A stretch of DNA of 64,000 nt, from contig JAJEAU010000022.1 in assembly GCA_022824185.1 (NCBI GenBank), positions 179,447-243,446 on the forward strand, read 5' to 3'. This document shows, piece after piece, positions 53,628 to 62,112 of this stretch; the first letter of the stretch is position 1, and each line of letters begins with the position of its first letter. The notes under the pieces were generated by a model. It was not told the origin of the DNA, did no database searches, and saw only the letters and a program-made list of their open reading frames with translations. Position numbers and translations under genes: made by a program. The stretch is from Dehalococcoidia bacterium. Lineage in GTDB: Bacteria > Chloroflexota > Dehalococcoidia > Lucifugimonadales > Lucifugimonadaceae.

Positions 53628-55124
53628 GTGCCGCCCAAACCCTACATCTTGGCCGTCGACATCGGCAGCTCCGCCGTCAAGGCAGGTCTTTACGACGCCG
53701 AAGCACGAGCCCTCCAACAAACCCAAGCGTCCATCCCCCATCACCAGCGTACCGCCGCCGATGGCACCCACGAGGAAGACGCCGAAACAATCCAACACGC
53801 CACCGAAGCCGCCATCGACCAAGCCCTCGAACTCGCAGGCGAAGACGCCAATCACATCGCCGCCGTCGGCTTCGATGCAATGGCCAGCACCATCCTTGGC
53901 GTAGACAACCGCCACAACCCGGTCACTCCCGTCTACACCTACGCCGACACACGCACCGCCGAAGACGTAAACCGCCTCCAAGCCACCATAGACATCGACG
54001 ACGCCTACCAAAGAACCGGCGTCATGCAACACACCTCCTACGTCCCCGGACGTGTCCTATGGCTCCGACGAACCGACCCCGAAACCTACTCCCGCGTCGC
54101 CAAATGGACCGACATCACCACTTTTCTATTCACTCGATGGTTCGGATCCACAAACATCCCGGCCTCCTACAGCGTCTCCGCATGGAGCGGAATCCTCAAT
54201 CGCCACACCCTGACTTGGGACACCGACCTCCTCAACGCAATCGGTCTCCAACCTTCCAATCTCCCGCCACTCGCACCGTACAACGAAGCCCAAACCGGAC
54301 TATGCCCCGTCTACTCCCTCCGCTGGCCTCAACTCGCAGACGTCCCGTTTTTCCTAGCAGTCGGCGATGGCGCAGCAGTAAACATCGGTTCCGGGTGCAC
54401 CGACCGACGAAACGTAGCCCTGACCGTCGGAACCACAGCCGCAATGCGACTAGTCGTCGACCACCCTGACGACGACCCGCCGCCACCAGTCCCTAAAGGC
54501 CTTTGGGGATACATCCTCCGAGGCGACCGAACACTGCTAGGCGGTGCCTTCAGCGAGGGCGGAAACGTAGTCGAATGGGCCCTCAACTCACTCAACCTCC
54601 CGCCCTTGGATGACCTCAACGAAGCCCTATCCAAAACAACACCCGACGAACACGGCTTGACCGTTCTCCCATTCATCGCCGGCGAACGCGCCACCGGGTG
54701 GTCCACCAACGCAACCGGCGTAATCCAAGGAATCCGAGTCTCTACCACCGGCCTCGACATCCTCCAAGCACTCATGGAATCCGTCGCCTACCGATTCTCC
54801 CTTGTCGCCGACCTCCTCAAACCCGAGATGGCCGCCGACCACATCTTCATCGCCGGCGGAGGCGCGATCACCAACTCCCCGTGGTGGCTACAAACCACCG
54901 CAGACGTCCTCCAAGCCGAGATCCACGTCCCAACCGAGGAACAGGCAACGAGCCGAGGCGCCGCAATCCTGGCCCTACACGCTCTAGGCGTATGGCAAAC
55001 TCTTAACGACCTCATGCCCGACATCGCGAAGATCTACCGACCCAACAAAGAGAACAGAAACATCTACCAGTCTGCAATCGATCGCCAAAACAACCTCTAC
55101 CAAGCCACAATCGCTAATCTGTAA
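53628..55124 (+). CDS. FGGY-family carbohydrate kinase
   Basis: A 498-residue sugar kinase with two actin-like domains. The N-terminal phosphate loop is AVDIGSSAVKAGLYD, the second domain has ALTVGTTAAMRLV, and FIAGGGAITNSPWWLQTTADVL near the C-terminus is the FGGY signature region. Similarity is closest to the gluconokinase/xylulokinase branch. It phosphorylates a sugar or sugar acid using ATP; by position, it probably acts on the product of the enolase-superfamily enzyme. GTG start, 12 bases after the previous stop. Confidence 0.9.
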   Translation: MPPKPYILAVDIGSSAVKAGLYDAEARALQQTQASIPHHQRTAADGTHEEDAETIQHATEAAIDQALELAGEDANHIAAVGFDAMASTILGVDNRHNPVTPVYTYADTRTAEDVNRLQATIDIDDAYQRTGVMQHTSYVPGRVLWLRRTDPETYSRVAKWTDITTFLFTRWFGSTNIPASYSVSAWSGILNRHTLTWDTDLLNAIGLQPSNLPPLAPYNEAQTGLCPVYSLRWPQLADVPFFLAVGDGAAVNIGSGCTDRRNVALTVGTTAAMRLVVDHPDDDPPPPVPKGLWGYILRGDRTLLGGAFSEGGNVVEWALNSLNLPPLDDLNEALSKTTPDEHGLTVLPFIAGERATGWSTNATGVIQGIRVSTTGLDILQALMESVAYRFSLVADLLKPEMAADHIFIAGGGAITNSPWWLQTTADVLQAEIHVPTEEQATSRGAAILALHALGVWQTLNDLMPDIAKIYRPNKENRNIYQSAIDRQNNLYQATIANL

Positions 55125-55160
55125 CCGACCGCCCCCGCCCCAAACAATCGAGAAACCGAA

Positions 55161-55592
55161 ATGCTAAACCAAGTCCACGAACACATCGTCAAGGAACTCG
55201 GCGAAAGTAGCCGAACCGACACTATCTTCGTCCTCACCGCAATCCTCTTCAACCTCATCGTCCTCGCCATCAACTCCGGCGTCTCAACCGCCGCAGCGGA
55301 AGAAGACGGCAGCACCGCAACCTACGACATCATCCTCGCAATCTTCATCGTCATGACCATCCTCCTCAACATCGTAGCGGTGGCTGCACTCATGCTCGGA
55401 AGACGGACCCGTCAAACGCTGATCCAAGGTTTAGTAGCAATGTACCAAGACAACGAAGTCGACAAATACTACGACCCATCCCTTATGTCCAACTACGGCC
55501 TCCGCTACATCCTCTTCGGCGGAGTAATCGCAACCCTAGCAATCACAGCCATCGCCGTCCCCCTCATAATCCGCTTCACCGAGGCTGGCTGA
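55161..55592 (+). CDS. Small integral membrane protein of unknown function
   Basis: A 143-residue protein with three hydrophobic segments (about 22-39, 55-80, 115-138). Between the second and third is a charged cytosolic loop (RRTRQTLIQGLVAMYQDNEV). I do not recognise a family. It lies 36 bases after the kinase gene on the same strand and ends before a palindromic repeat. Confidence 0.6.
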   Translation: MLNQVHEHIVKELGESSRTDTIFVLTAILFNLIVLAINSGVSTAAAEEDGSTATYDIILAIFIVMTILLNIVAVAALMLGRRTRQTLIQGLVAMYQDNEVDKYYDPSLMSNYGLRYILFGGVIATLAITAIAVPLIIRFTEAG

Positions 55593-55634
55593 TTCATGGA
55601 TTCTTCACGCTCAAGAGACCATCGGACAATTCAC

Positions 55635-55661
55635 GTCATTCCGGAGTAGGCCGGAAACCAG
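55635..55661. repeat. Palindromic repeat, GTCATTCCGG family
   Basis: GTCATTCCGG and GCCGGAAACCAG surround a short loop (55635-55661). A closely similar copy is at 60264-60290 and a diverged one at 29357-29382. Each lies in a gap next to a toxin-antitoxin, restriction or NHL block. Confidence 0.6.
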
Positions 55662-55683
55662 ACGGGCAGAGCGATGGGAAACG

Positions 55684-56079
55684 TCAACCGACTAGCTCGA
55701 AACCCTCGGTTTCGAAGTCAGAGTCATAGGCGAATGCGGTCGTAATCCCAAGCTGCTCCATCAACACGAAACTCACACAGTCAACAAAGCTGAGTTTCCG
55801 ACGATTTCGTTGTCCAAGACGATAGACGGCCCGTTCATGTTCCTCGGCGGTGACCCAGTGGATCCGAGCCATCTCTTCCGACCTCGTCAGAAGCGTGAGC
55901 GCGTTTTCGATGCCCAACTTGCGCTGCAAAACAGCCGAGGCCTCGACAATAAGGTAATTGTGTGTCCAGAGTTGATGTCCGCTGCCCGACAACTCCTCGG
56001 CCGCCTTGATCGCTCGTTCGTGAAACTCGTCGCGATGGTCAACCATTGCGACGATCGCGGACGTGTCAAGGAATATCAA
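55684..56079 (-). CDS. vapC: PIN-domain toxin (VapC-like ribonuclease)
   Basis: A 131-residue PIN protein. The acidic site appears in MIFLDTSAIVAMVD (Asp), NYLIVEASAVLQ (Glu), KLSFVDCVSFVLM (Asp) and AFAYDSDFETEGFELV (Asp). Its start overlaps the stop of the antitoxin gene by 4 bases, so it forms a standard VapBC operon on the minus strand. It probably cleaves a specific RNA when not neutralised. Confidence 0.85.
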   Translation of the reverse strand: MIFLDTSAIVAMVDHRDEFHERAIKAAEELSGSGHQLWTHNYLIVEASAVLQRKLGIENALTLLTRSEEMARIHWVTAEEHERAVYRLGQRNRRKLSFVDCVSFVLMEQLGITTAFAYDSDFETEGFELVG

Positions 56080-56324
56080 TCGAGCGCTGCCTCGGCGAAG
56101 ATGTCATCGTGATGTACGGAACCCGAACGTGGGTCGCTGGGATCCGAACTGCCTGACGCAATCCACGCGAAGTCCTTCAACGATAACCTTTGTCGAGGAT
56201 GACCATCCAAGTAATGGTCAACGGCATCTCGTACGACGGACGCCATCGATCTGTTTTCCGCCCTAGCCCGATTTTTCAGGGACAGATAGGTAGTTTCATC
56301 CAGTTGAATCTGAGTGCGAACCAT
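56076..56324 (-). CDS. vapB: VapB-like ribbon-helix-helix antitoxin
   Basis: An 82-residue protein that starts MVRTQIQLDETTYLSLKNRA, a ribbon-helix-helix DNA-binding fold (beta strand RTQIQLD, helix TYLSLKNRAR, SMASVVRDAVDHYL). The acidic C-terminal tail would cover the toxin. It precedes the PIN gene with an ATGA overlap. ATG at 56324 is the only sensible start. Confidence 0.82.
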   Translation of the reverse strand: MVRTQIQLDETTYLSLKNRARAENRSMASVVRDAVDHYLDGHPRQRLSLKDFAWIASGSSDPSDPRSGSVHHDDIFAEAALD

Positions 56325-56375
56325 GTCATTCTCCTAGAATGAGATGTAATACGACCATGCTGTAATGCTAACACT

Positions 56376-57650
56376 CTACTCCCACTTCGGCTGACGAGCC
56401 AAGAATAGGGCAATCATGCCTAGGACGAAGATTCCCACGATGGTCGCGAATGCAACGTCGAACGATCCAGTCTCATCGTGAACCCGACCGGCCAACACAG
56501 GCCCGCCGGCAATCGAAACAATCTGCGCAAACTGATACAAACCCATCAAACTCGCATATTCACGCAGCCCAAACGTTTGCTGCACGACCAACACGATCAG
56601 AGCACCTAATCCGCCAAAACCCAAGCTATACACAAAGATCCCAACCAATATCAACGGAATGCCCCCGAACGGCAGGATTATCATCGTCACTCCCAACGCC
56701 TGAAAACCAGTGCTCAACACGGTCATTCGCCTAGCACTGAAACGCTCGCTCGCCCTCCCGAACGCAATCTTCGAAGCAATACCCATCGTCGCGATAAACG
56801 TCACCGCCGATGTCGCCGCCGCCGGAGCAAACCCGTTCTCCCCGAAATGCTGACGCAACTGCGTCAACACGCCCTGATAAGTAAACGTCGCTGCAACCAA
56901 ACCAACCAACGTCAACCAAAACGCCCAAGTCCTGATCGCCTGTTTTGCCGACATTCCCGCCCGCGCCGCTGTCGCTGATGCCGCCGACCTCGTACGTCGC
57001 GTCCTCCGCATCTCAACCTCAACATCCCTCGGCCTCTCCTTCAAGAACAACATCACCGCCGCAGCCAGACCCACCATCACGATCGCAAAAGTGACATAAG
57101 CCCATTCCCAACTCACCAACGCAATAATCGTCGCTGCCAACGGAGGCATCGTCATACCACCGAAGTTATTTCCCGAAACCACGATCCCCGTCATCCGTCC
57201 CATCGAGTTCGGGAACCACAACCCCACGATCTTCCCTGCAGGCAAAACCGTCGCCCCAGGAAAACCCGCGTAAACCAACGCCGACAGCGTGTACCAATGC
57301 CACAGCTCCGTTATGTAAGGACGCAGAGCAAACCCAACCGCGATCAAAACCAACGACACAAACATCACCGGCCGAACCCCGAACCGATCGGTCCAGTACC
57401 CGATCACCGGAGCCAATATCCCCGAGATAAACGCAAACGTCAACGAAAGATTCAACTCCGTCTGACTCCACCGATACCGCTCCTGCAACGGCCCGGCAAA
57501 CTCCCCAAACGAATACTGCGTCATGCCGATCGCCAAACCCGTCGACAAAAACACGAGCAACGCCGCCACATAACCGCGATAAACCCTGAAAACCGGAAGG
57601 AACGGATTCATCAACCTAGCCGATCTTCGCCACACCCGAGCATTCGACAT
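56376..57650 (-). CDS. Major facilitator superfamily transporter
   Basis: A 424-residue carrier with twelve hydrophobic helices. The loop between helices 2 and 3 has GYWTDRFGVRPVMF, the MFS G-x-x-x-D-R-x-G-x-R motif. The Arg-rich cytosolic loop (RRTRRTRSAAS) separates the two six-helix halves. It resembles the oxalate/formate or monocarboxylate branch, though the substrate is unknown. It is divergent from the HpcH/HpaI aldolase gene, so it may import a sugar acid or related compound. ATG at 57650. Confidence 0.87.
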   Translation of the reverse strand: MSNARVWRRSARLMNPFLPVFRVYRGYVAALLVFLSTGLAIGMTQYSFGEFAGPLQERYRWSQTELNLSLTFAFISGILAPVIGYWTDRFGVRPVMFVSLVLIAVGFALRPYITELWHWYTLSALVYAGFPGATVLPAGKIVGLWFPNSMGRMTGIVVSGNNFGGMTMPPLAATIIALVSWEWAYVTFAIVMVGLAAAVMLFLKERPRDVEVEMRRTRRTRSAASATAARAGMSAKQAIRTWAFWLTLVGLVAATFTYQGVLTQLRQHFGENGFAPAAATSAVTFIATMGIASKIAFGRASERFSARRMTVLSTGFQALGVTMIILPFGGIPLILVGIFVYSLGFGGLGALIVLVVQQTFGLREYASLMGLYQFAQIVSIAGGPVLAGRVHDETGSFDVAFATIVGIFVLGMIALFLARQPKWE

Positions 57651-57706
57651 TCAACAGATAAACTTCACCACGACGACAATCATCGAAAACACTATCGGGA
57701 GACACG

Positions 57707-58426
57707 ATGCGAACCAGCAAAATCAGAGCGGCGATTGAGAACCAATCCAAAGTTTACGGCATCACATTCACCTTCCCGTCGCCAGCCCTCGCCGAAATGG
57801 CAGGATACGCCGGCTTCGATGTCTTGCACCTAGACATGGAACACGGCGTCTTCGATTGGAACGACGTTGAGGACATGTGCCGCGCTGGCGAAAACCACGG
57901 AATGACATGCACCGCACGCATCCCAAACACCGAAACCGACACCATACTCCGCGCATTCGACCGCGGCCTTATGGGCATCCTATGCCCCCACGTCGACAAC
58001 GCCGACCAAGCCGACCGCATCGCAAAAGCCTCTCGCTTCGGACCCGTAGGCGAACGCAGCTTTGGTACCTCCCGAGGCCGTGAATACGGAATGGCAGGCC
58101 ACGCCTCACCCGACTACATGGCCAGCTTCAACGAACAGGTCACCGTCGCAGCACAGATCGAGACCGCAAACGCCGTAAACACCATCGACGAAATCCTCCA
58201 AGTCGACGGCATCGACCTCATCGCATTCGGATCCAACGACCTAGCCCAATCCATGGGCTATCCCGGCTACCCCAACCATCCAGAAGTACAAGCCGCTGAA
58301 GACAGCGTCCGAGAAGCCACCCACGCCGCCGGAAAACTCCTCACCGAAGACGTCGAATCCGGCATCAACATGGTCCAATGGCTACCAGCCCAATGGTCCG
58401 CATGGCTCGAATCAGCACGCTCCTGA
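57707..58426 (+). CDS. HpcH/HpaI-family aldolase
   Basis: A 239-residue class II aldolase of the 2-keto-3-deoxy sugar-acid / HpcH family. VLHLDMEHGVFDWND, AQIETANAVNTIDEILQ (metal Glu) and LIAFGSNDLAQSMGYPG (metal Asp) are diagnostic. It cleaves a 2-oxo acid to pyruvate and an aldehyde. With the enolase-superfamily enzyme and the FGGY kinase it could complete a sugar-acid degradation route. ATG follows GGGAGACACG. Confidence 0.88.
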   Translation: MRTSKIRAAIENQSKVYGITFTFPSPALAEMAGYAGFDVLHLDMEHGVFDWNDVEDMCRAGENHGMTCTARIPNTETDTILRAFDRGLMGILCPHVDNADQADRIAKASRFGPVGERSFGTSRGREYGMAGHASPDYMASFNEQVTVAAQIETANAVNTIDEILQVDGIDLIAFGSNDLAQSMGYPGYPNHPEVQAAEDSVREATHAAGKLLTEDVESGINMVQWLPAQWSAWLESARS

Positions 58427-58462
58427 CAGCCGAATCAAGGCGCGAAACGGCCCGTGCAGCAC

Positions 58463-58485
58463 GATGTGTAATAGACTTACACATC
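58463..58485. promoter_or_regulatory. Perfect 9-bp inverted repeat operator of the toxin-antitoxin operon
   Basis: GATGTGTAA (58463-58471), spacer TAGAC, TTACACATC (58477-58485). It lies 21 bases upstream of the antitoxin ATG (58507) with GAGGA ribosome-binding site between, the classic place for antitoxin autorepression. Confidence 0.7.
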
Positions 58486-58506
58486 AATACCTTTGAGGAA
58501 CATGTC

Positions 58507-58782
58507 ATGGCAAGAGTTCAACTAGTAATCCCCGACGCAGACAAAGCCCGTTTCGTCCACCAAGCCCGCCGAGAAGGCCTATCTCTGAGCGCATGGCTCC
58601 GAGCCGCCGCAAAAGATCGGTTGGCCGAACGACGTAAGGGAAAAGGTTTCAAAACCGTCGAGGACATGAAAGCGTTCTTCGACGAATGCCTTGAGAAAGC
58701 AGGACCAGGACCCGAACCAGATTGGGAAGAATACAAAGCGATCATTAGCGAGTCGAAGATGAAGGGCCTTCCCAAACCTTGA
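58507..58782 (+). CDS. Antitoxin of a PIN toxin pair
   Basis: A 91-residue protein. The N-terminal strand and helices (MARVQLVIPDADKARFV, LSLSAWLRAAAKDRLAE) look like a ribbon-helix-helix DNA-binding domain; the C-terminus has an acidic PGPEPDWEEYKAI segment that could wrap the toxin. ATG at 58507 preceded by GAGGA at 8 bases and by a palindromic operator, so the longer frame from 58378 is rejected. Its stop overlaps the toxin start by 4 bases. Confidence 0.75.
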   Translation: MARVQLVIPDADKARFVHQARREGLSLSAWLRAAAKDRLAERRKGKGFKTVEDMKAFFDECLEKAGPGPEPDWEEYKAIISESKMKGLPKP

Positions 58783-59168
58783 TCTTCGTCGACACGAATG
58801 TCGTCATGTACGCGGTCGGTGCGCCTCACCCGCTTCGCCAAACCGCAGTCGATTTCTTTCTGAAAGCCCGTGCCGAAAGTACCCGACTCGTAACATCGGC
58901 GGAAGTTCTACAAGAACTACTCCACGTCTACTTGTCCGTCAGGAAACTGCAAGGTCTCTACGGCGCTTTGAAATTGATCGACGACGCCCAAATCGAAGTC
59001 TGGCCTCTCGACCACGAGGACGTGATCCTAGCGGCGCAACTTCATGAATCCTACCTGAATTTAAGTGCAAGAGACCTCTGCCACCTCGCATCATGCCGAC
59101 GCAGAGGAGCCAGCGAATTGATGACGTTCGACGCAGCACTTCAACAGGCCGCGCGAACTGCCCTCTAA
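58779..59168 (+). CDS. PIN-domain toxin (VapC-like ribonuclease)
   Basis: A 129-residue PIN protein with MIFVDTNVVMYAV (Asp), TSAEVLQELLHVYL (Glu), SARDLCHLASCRR (Asp) and ELMTFDAALQQAA (Asp). TTG start overlapping the antitoxin stop (TTGA). Third toxin-antitoxin pair of this kind in the window, with only distant similarity to the pairs at 9450 and 55684. Confidence 0.83.
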   Translation: MIFVDTNVVMYAVGAPHPLRQTAVDFFLKARAESTRLVTSAEVLQELLHVYLSVRKLQGLYGALKLIDDAQIEVWPLDHEDVILAAQLHESYLNLSARDLCHLASCRRRGASELMTFDAALQQAARTAL

Positions 59169-59258
59169 ACAGGACCACCGCAAGGCTCGCCAAACCCCGC
59201 CATAGCGTATCCTTCCTACCAAACGCGCCACGCAACGCGCCCAGGAGCACACATACAC

Positions 59259-60239
59259 ATGCCTTCCTCAACCTCAATCTCCAACCCCGATGGTCTCAAA
59301 TGGGAACCCGTCCCTCGCTGGCCGAACCTTCCCATGGGCGTCTCCTTCTACGGCGACGCCACATCGGTAGCCGTCGATTCCCAAGACAACGTATACGTCT
59401 TCAACCGCGGAACCGACCCCGTCTGCGTCTTCAGCCCGGAAGGCGACCTCCTGCGCACCATGCTCCACGGCACAGTAACCCGCCCCCACGGCATCGAAAT
59501 CGATCCCGACGACAACATCTACGTGGTCGACGACGACGGCCACTACGTCCGAAAGTTCGACCAAGAAGGCGTCGAACAGTTCACCATCGGCGTACAAGGC
59601 GAGCCATGCGAGTGGCAGGGCGGAGGTTACTTCAACCGCCCAACAGACATCGCCATCCACCCCGAAACCGGCGAACTCTTCGTCTCCGACGGATACGGCA
59701 ACTCCCGCGTCCACCGCTTCGACCGCGACGGCAAGCACATGCAATCCTGGGGCGAACCCGGAACCTATGACGGCCAATTCAGTCTCCCCCACAACATCTC
59801 CATGCTCGGCGAAGACAAAGTCATCGTCGCCGACCGCGAGAACTTCCGCGTCCAAATCTTCACCCTCGACGGCGAATATGTCGACCAGTGGCACATCCAC
59901 CATCCGATGTCGGTCACCCAGGGCAAGAACGGCGACGACAAGATCTACATCGGCGACATGATCCAACCCGCCGTCCAACGCGGCGTCCCCGACCTCGGGG
60001 CACGTGTCTCAATCCTCACCGAAGACGGCCAGCTCATCGAACGCCTCGGCAACCCGCAACCCGGCATGGGCGTAGACCAATTCACCGCACCCCACGGAAT
60101 CTCAACCGACTCCCAAGGCAACGTCTACGTAGCAGAAGTCGCATACACCAACTACTACTCCAGCCCCGAAAACTCAGGAATGGACACTCCGCAACTAGGC
60201 GAAATCGTAAGCCTTCGCAAGTGGCAACCAGTGGCATAG
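59259..60239 (+). CDS. NHL-repeat beta-propeller protein
   Basis: A 326-residue six-bladed NHL propeller. Blades show PHGIEIDPDDNIYVVDD, RPTDIAIHPETGELFVSDGY, LPHNISMLGEDKVIVADREN and APHGISTDSQGNVYVAEV. The arrangement is like the peptidylglycine amidating-lyase/SMP-30-like group. No signal peptide is obvious, so it may be cytoplasmic. A close paralogue at 61149 shares most blade sequences (SVAVDSQD.VY.FNRG, SDGYGNSRVH.FD.DG), showing a local duplication. ATG with AGGAG at 12 bases. Confidence 0.8.
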   Translation: MPSSTSISNPDGLKWEPVPRWPNLPMGVSFYGDATSVAVDSQDNVYVFNRGTDPVCVFSPEGDLLRTMLHGTVTRPHGIEIDPDDNIYVVDDDGHYVRKFDQEGVEQFTIGVQGEPCEWQGGGYFNRPTDIAIHPETGELFVSDGYGNSRVHRFDRDGKHMQSWGEPGTYDGQFSLPHNISMLGEDKVIVADRENFRVQIFTLDGEYVDQWHIHHPMSVTQGKNGDDKIYIGDMIQPAVQRGVPDLGARVSILTEDGQLIERLGNPQPGMGVDQFTAPHGISTDSQGNVYVAEVAYTNYYSSPENSGMDTPQLGEIVSLRKWQPVA

Positions 60240-60263
60240 CACTCGTCATTTGGCATATCACTC

Positions 60264-60290
60264 GTCATTCCGGTGAAGGCCGGAATCCAG
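60264..60290. repeat. Palindromic repeat, GTCATTCCGG family
   Basis: GTCATTCCGG and CCGGAATCCAG flank TGAAGG (60264-60290). The sequence is the fullest copy of the family also present at 55635-55661 and, diverged, at 29357-29382. It marks the left edge of an A/T-richer segment between the NHL paralogues. Confidence 0.65.
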
Positions 60291-60452
60291 AGAGGCCGGA
60301 CAACGGGGGACGTGGCGGGCCGAGCAATCTTTTGACTTGTGAAAAGAACGAAATCCCCCGTCTGCCACTCATCCTTGATCTACGGAACAACCGTAGTATC
60401 ATGCTTCGCAAGACTGCGTCTGTACACCCGCAGTTGATCGAAAATTTGCAGG

Positions 60453-60917
60453 ATGAATGTATTAATGAACACATCAGATTGGTTAGCGGCAACCGGAATC
60501 GGAGTATCAGCCACGACGCTGGTTGCGGTCGGCTTCGGTGCTGTGTGGTTGCAGCACAAACTAGAAAATCTCCGCGTGAAGCGTGAAGTTTTCCGGCGTG
60601 TGGTTGGAAGTGTGCACGGCATTCTGTACGATTGCCGCGTCTTTTCCGATGCCCATTCATTCAGTGAAAGAGGCATCGTAGCTATCAATGAGGTTCGAGC
60701 CGTTTTTACGGAACGTTCCGTGATGCGCGCATGGGAGGAGTGGTACGACACCACACTGGCGAACGAAGACAACGTAGAAGCCTTTTATCTATTGGTTCGA
60801 GAAATGAGTGCCGAGTGTAGACTCTTTCAGTACCAGACGATGCCTCTAGAGCAAATCGCCCAGTCTATAGGCTGCAGTTGTGTTCCAGAACGCGATCGTG
60901 AGAATCCAAATGGCTAA
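60453..60917 (+). CDS. Membrane-anchored protein of unknown function (DUF6680-like)
   Basis: A 154-residue protein with one N-terminal hydrophobic helix (WLAATGIGVSATTLVAVGFG) followed by a helical cytosolic region (LQHKLENLRVKREVFRRVVG, IVAINEVRAVFTERSVMRAWEEWYD). The arrangement of LN/IDxVF and V..AW..WY is reminiscent of DUF6680, but this is recognised only by eye. The gene is A/T-rich and lies between the two NHL genes, apparently on an insertion. ATG at 60453; ATG at 60465 is possible. Confidence 0.55.
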   Translation: MNVLMNTSDWLAATGIGVSATTLVAVGFGAVWLQHKLENLRVKREVFRRVVGSVHGILYDCRVFSDAHSFSERGIVAINEVRAVFTERSVMRAWEEWYDTTLANEDNVEAFYLLVREMSAECRLFQYQTMPLEQIAQSIGCSCVPERDRENPNG

Positions 60918-61104
60918 AGCACTTAAACCCGAAAAACCGATACGGATACGCAACGCAAGGGCGATCAATCTCCTGACCGGAGAGACAAGCGATTTAAACG
61001 CTTCTTCCAAGCCAGAGTCGACTGCCCGTGCAGAACCAACTAAACGAGACCATCGACCGGGACTGCTCAAAAAAGTTGCCGATATGTTGGCGCGCCGAAA
61101 CTGA
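60910..61104 (+). CDS. Small basic protein of unknown function
   Basis: A 64-residue Lys/Arg-rich frame (MAKALKPEKPIRIRNARAIN, LLKKVADMLARRN). The ATG at 60910 overlaps the stop of the preceding gene by 8 bases, consistent with coupling. No family recognised. A GTG at 60880 is possible but would overlap further. Coding status uncertain. Confidence 0.4.
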   Translation: MAKALKPEKPIRIRNARAINLLTGETSDLNASSKPESTARAEPTKRDHRPGLLKKVADMLARRN

Positions 61105-61148
61105 GTCAATGGCCATCGACCAGATCCAAATTAACTAAGGTCCACCCC

Positions 61149-62069
61149 ATGCCCTACACCCCCGTCCCTTACTGGGCCAAACTCCCTCATCCGATGACCT
61201 TCAAAGAGGCAACATCGGTAGCCGTCGACTCCCAAGACCGCGTCTACATCTTCAACCGCGGAAACTGGCCCCTCATCATCTTCGACGCCGACGGCAACTT
61301 CATCGAAACCTGGGGCGAAGGCGAATTCGACCGGCCCCACGGCATCTTCATCGACAAAGACGACAACCTCTACATGGCCGACGACGAAGGCCACTTCGTC
61401 GACAAGCGCACCCCATCCGGCGAACTGATCTTCCGACTCGGCGAGCGCGGAAAACCCGCACCTTGGCAAGAGGGCGCCCCCTTCAACCGACCAACCGACA
61501 TCGTCGTCCACGAACCCACCGGCAACATCTTCATCTCCGACGGATACGGCAACTCACGCGTCCACAAGTTCGACGCCGACGGAAACCACATCACCTCATG
61601 GGGCCAACCAGGTGCCCTCGACGGCCAGTTCAGCCTACCCCACAACATCTGCCTCCTCGGTGGCGACAAAATCGTAGTCTCAGACCGCGAGAACTTCCGC
61701 ATCCAGATCTTCTCCCTCGACGGCGACTACCTCGGCCAGAAGCACCTACACCGCCCGATCGCCTCATCCACCGGCCGAGGCGACGACGACCGCATCTACA
61801 TCGCCGAAGCCGGTGCCCCAGCCGTCCAAGCTGGCGTCCCCAACCTCGGGCAACGCGTCGTAATCCTCGACACCGACCTAAACGAAGTCGACTCCTTCGG
61901 AGCCGGCATCGCCGGCGAAGGCCACGACCAATTCATAGCCTCCCACGGCATCGCAACCGACTCCACCGGAGCCGTCTACATCGCCGAAGTCTCTTACACA
62001 AACACAGGCTCAAACCTAAACCCACCCCGCGAAATCACCAGCCTGCGGAAGTGGGTATCAACTCCGTGA
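61149..62069 (+). CDS. NHL-repeat beta-propeller protein, paralogue of 59259-60239
   Basis: A 306-residue propeller with GHFV-type blades: RPHGIFIDKDDNLYMADDEG, RPTDIVVHEPTGNIFISDGY, LPHNICLLGGDKIVVSDREN and ASHGIATDSTGAVYIAEVSY. Its blades align with those of the upstream copy along nearly the whole length. Both end in a SLRKW motif, so the C-termini are conserved too. The pair probably arose by tandem duplication later separated by inserted DNA. Function unknown; a hydrolase or lyase active site is not evident. ATG with AAGG at 8 bases. Confidence 0.8.
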   Translation: MPYTPVPYWAKLPHPMTFKEATSVAVDSQDRVYIFNRGNWPLIIFDADGNFIETWGEGEFDRPHGIFIDKDDNLYMADDEGHFVDKRTPSGELIFRLGERGKPAPWQEGAPFNRPTDIVVHEPTGNIFISDGYGNSRVHKFDADGNHITSWGQPGALDGQFSLPHNICLLGGDKIVVSDRENFRIQIFSLDGDYLGQKHLHRPIASSTGRGDDDRIYIAEAGAPAVQAGVPNLGQRVVILDTDLNEVDSFGAGIAGEGHDQFIASHGIATDSTGAVYIAEVSYTNTGSNLNPPREITSLRKWVSTP

Positions 62070-62112
62070 CAAAGGTTCGAATGACTCACTTCAAACGACA
62101 AAGGGGAATCTA

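Noticed and set aside
53441..54469. A 342-residue Arg/Pro/His-rich frame inside the kinase region
   Set aside because: It is the plus-one shadow of the enolase-superfamily and FGGY kinase genes; composition is typical of GC-rich frame shadows.
58378..58506. Longer start of the antitoxin gene at 58507
   Set aside because: The added residues overlap the aldolase end and the operator; the ATG at 58507 has a good ribosome-binding site.
59888..60586. A 232-residue plus-strand frame over the end of the first NHL gene and the repeat
   Set aside because: Shadow reading with Arg-rich composition; crosses the palindromic repeat and lacks motifs.
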